A model generated the notes under the pieces. That model was given only the letters and a program-made list of their open reading frames with translations. It had not been told where the DNA came from and ran no database searches. This document shows, piece after piece, positions 62,085-64,000 of a DNA stretch of 64,000 bases. The first letter of the stretch is position 1; every line of letters begins with the position of its first letter. Source of the stretch: Flavobacterium sp. MFBS3-15 (lineage in GTDB: Bacteria > Bacteroidota > Bacteroidia > Flavobacteriales > Flavobacteriaceae); contig NZ_JAPCHV010000018.1 in assembly GCF_026107645.2 (NCBI RefSeq), positions 1 to 64,000 of the forward strand, written 5' to 3'. Position numbers and translations under genes: made by a program.

Positions 62085-62372
62085 TTAGTCAACCAGAATG
62101 ATGATCCTGTTGTCTTTAAGCTCCAGGGTTCCCGATTTTATGTGAAGCAGGAACTTCTGGTCTTTTTCTGATTTGTCGAACTTTACGGAAAAATCCTTGT
62201 TGGTCTTGAAATCAGGCACACCTATCTTGATGGTTCCCTCAACGAGTACCGCAACGATATTCGCGTGGTGGTCCAACATCTGGAATTCGCCATCCGATCC
62301 CGGAACGGTTACCGAAGTAACGCCTCCCTTAAACAAATGGCCTTCCGGCGATACTATTTCTAATAATAACAT
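62085..62372 (-). CDS. atpC: F1Fo ATP synthase epsilon subunit (short form)
   Basis: The 95-aa product begins MLLLEIVSPEGHLFKGGVTS and continues VTVPGSDGEFQMLDHHANIV, the hallmark of the N-terminal beta-sandwich of the epsilon subunit, and ends DNRIIILVD. The C-terminal helical hairpin that inhibits ATP hydrolysis in E. coli (about 40 further residues) is absent, as is usual in Bacteroidota. It lies 81 bases downstream of atpD and ends at a terminator. The gap contains a short GGTTGCCGGTTGCC-type direct repeat. Confidence 0.96.
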   Translation of the reverse strand: MLLLEIVSPEGHLFKGGVTSVTVPGSDGEFQMLDHHANIVAVLVEGTIKIGVPDFKTNKDFSVKFDKSEKDQKFLLHIKSGTLELKDNRIIILVD

Positions 62373-62453
62373 AGTCGTTTAGTTGTTGGTTGCCGGTTGC
62401 CGGTTGCTGGAGGCCAATCTGACAACCATCAACTATCAACCATCAACCGGGTT

Positions 62454-63968
<1,515 letters not shown>

Positions 63969-64000
63969 TTATGTATTTATTAAACAGCGATTTACGAATT

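Overview
The window is chromosomal DNA from a member of the Bacteroidota, most likely the Flavobacteriaceae and probably close to Flavobacterium. Three things point there. Large secreted proteins end in type IX secretion system (T9SS) type A or type B C-terminal sorting domains. PorP/SprF-like and PorE-like T9SS accessory proteins are present. Many genes carry a TAnnTTTG -7 promoter element, sometimes with TTG/TTTG 16-19 bases upstream, and lack clear Shine-Dalgarno sites. No phage, IS transposase, CRISPR array or rRNA was seen; the only tRNA found is tRNA-Leu(CAA).

Layout. 1-9.9 kb: a 2867-aa T9SS surface protein with nine YDG repeats and a small T9SS protein, both on +. 10-12.8 kb: rplY and prs, tRNA-Leu, and a lipoprotein/unknown gene pair. 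12.8-23.6 kb: a degenerating array of T9SS beta-helix surface proteins. One is intact (18447-23219), one is broken by two nonsense codons (13053-16787), and one is reduced to its two ends (17530-18049). Between and around them lie repeated hairpin-plus-motif 3' cassettes. 23.8-29 kb: two tandem membrane-anchored TPR/helix-turn-helix regulators of identical length, recX and a JmjC/cupin protein. 29-39.5 kb: a T9SS type B adhesin with a PorP/SprF-like and a PorE-like partner, and an Asp-box propeller protein. 39.5-45.6 kb: a third TPR/HTH regulator, bioB, a four-helix membrane protein, an HTTM protein and ribF. 45.7-49.7 kb: a secreted metallopeptidase, a lipoprotein and pth. 49.7-55.2 kb: a biotin locus (beta-ketoacyl synthase, bioA, bioD, bioF) with an AI-2E-family transporter gene between bioD and bioF. 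55.3-58 kb: four consecutive small membrane proteins with near-identical C-terminal tails and a Cro/CI-type regulator, behind one very good promoter. 58-62 kb: a duplication-and-decay zone with small orphan genes. 62-64 kb: atpC and atpD.

How the parts connect. The T9SS cargo, the PorP/PorE pair and the TPR/HTH regulators form a cell-surface theme. Biotin synthesis is split between bioB and the bioF / bioD-bioA-KAS loci. The best candidates for something little described are the four-gene membrane array with its regulator, followed by a phased 31-bp repeat, and the fossil array of surface-protein genes with its recurrent 3' cassettes. Coordinates of CDS entries include the stop codon, and several starts were moved to an internal Met that opens a signal peptide or fits a promoter.
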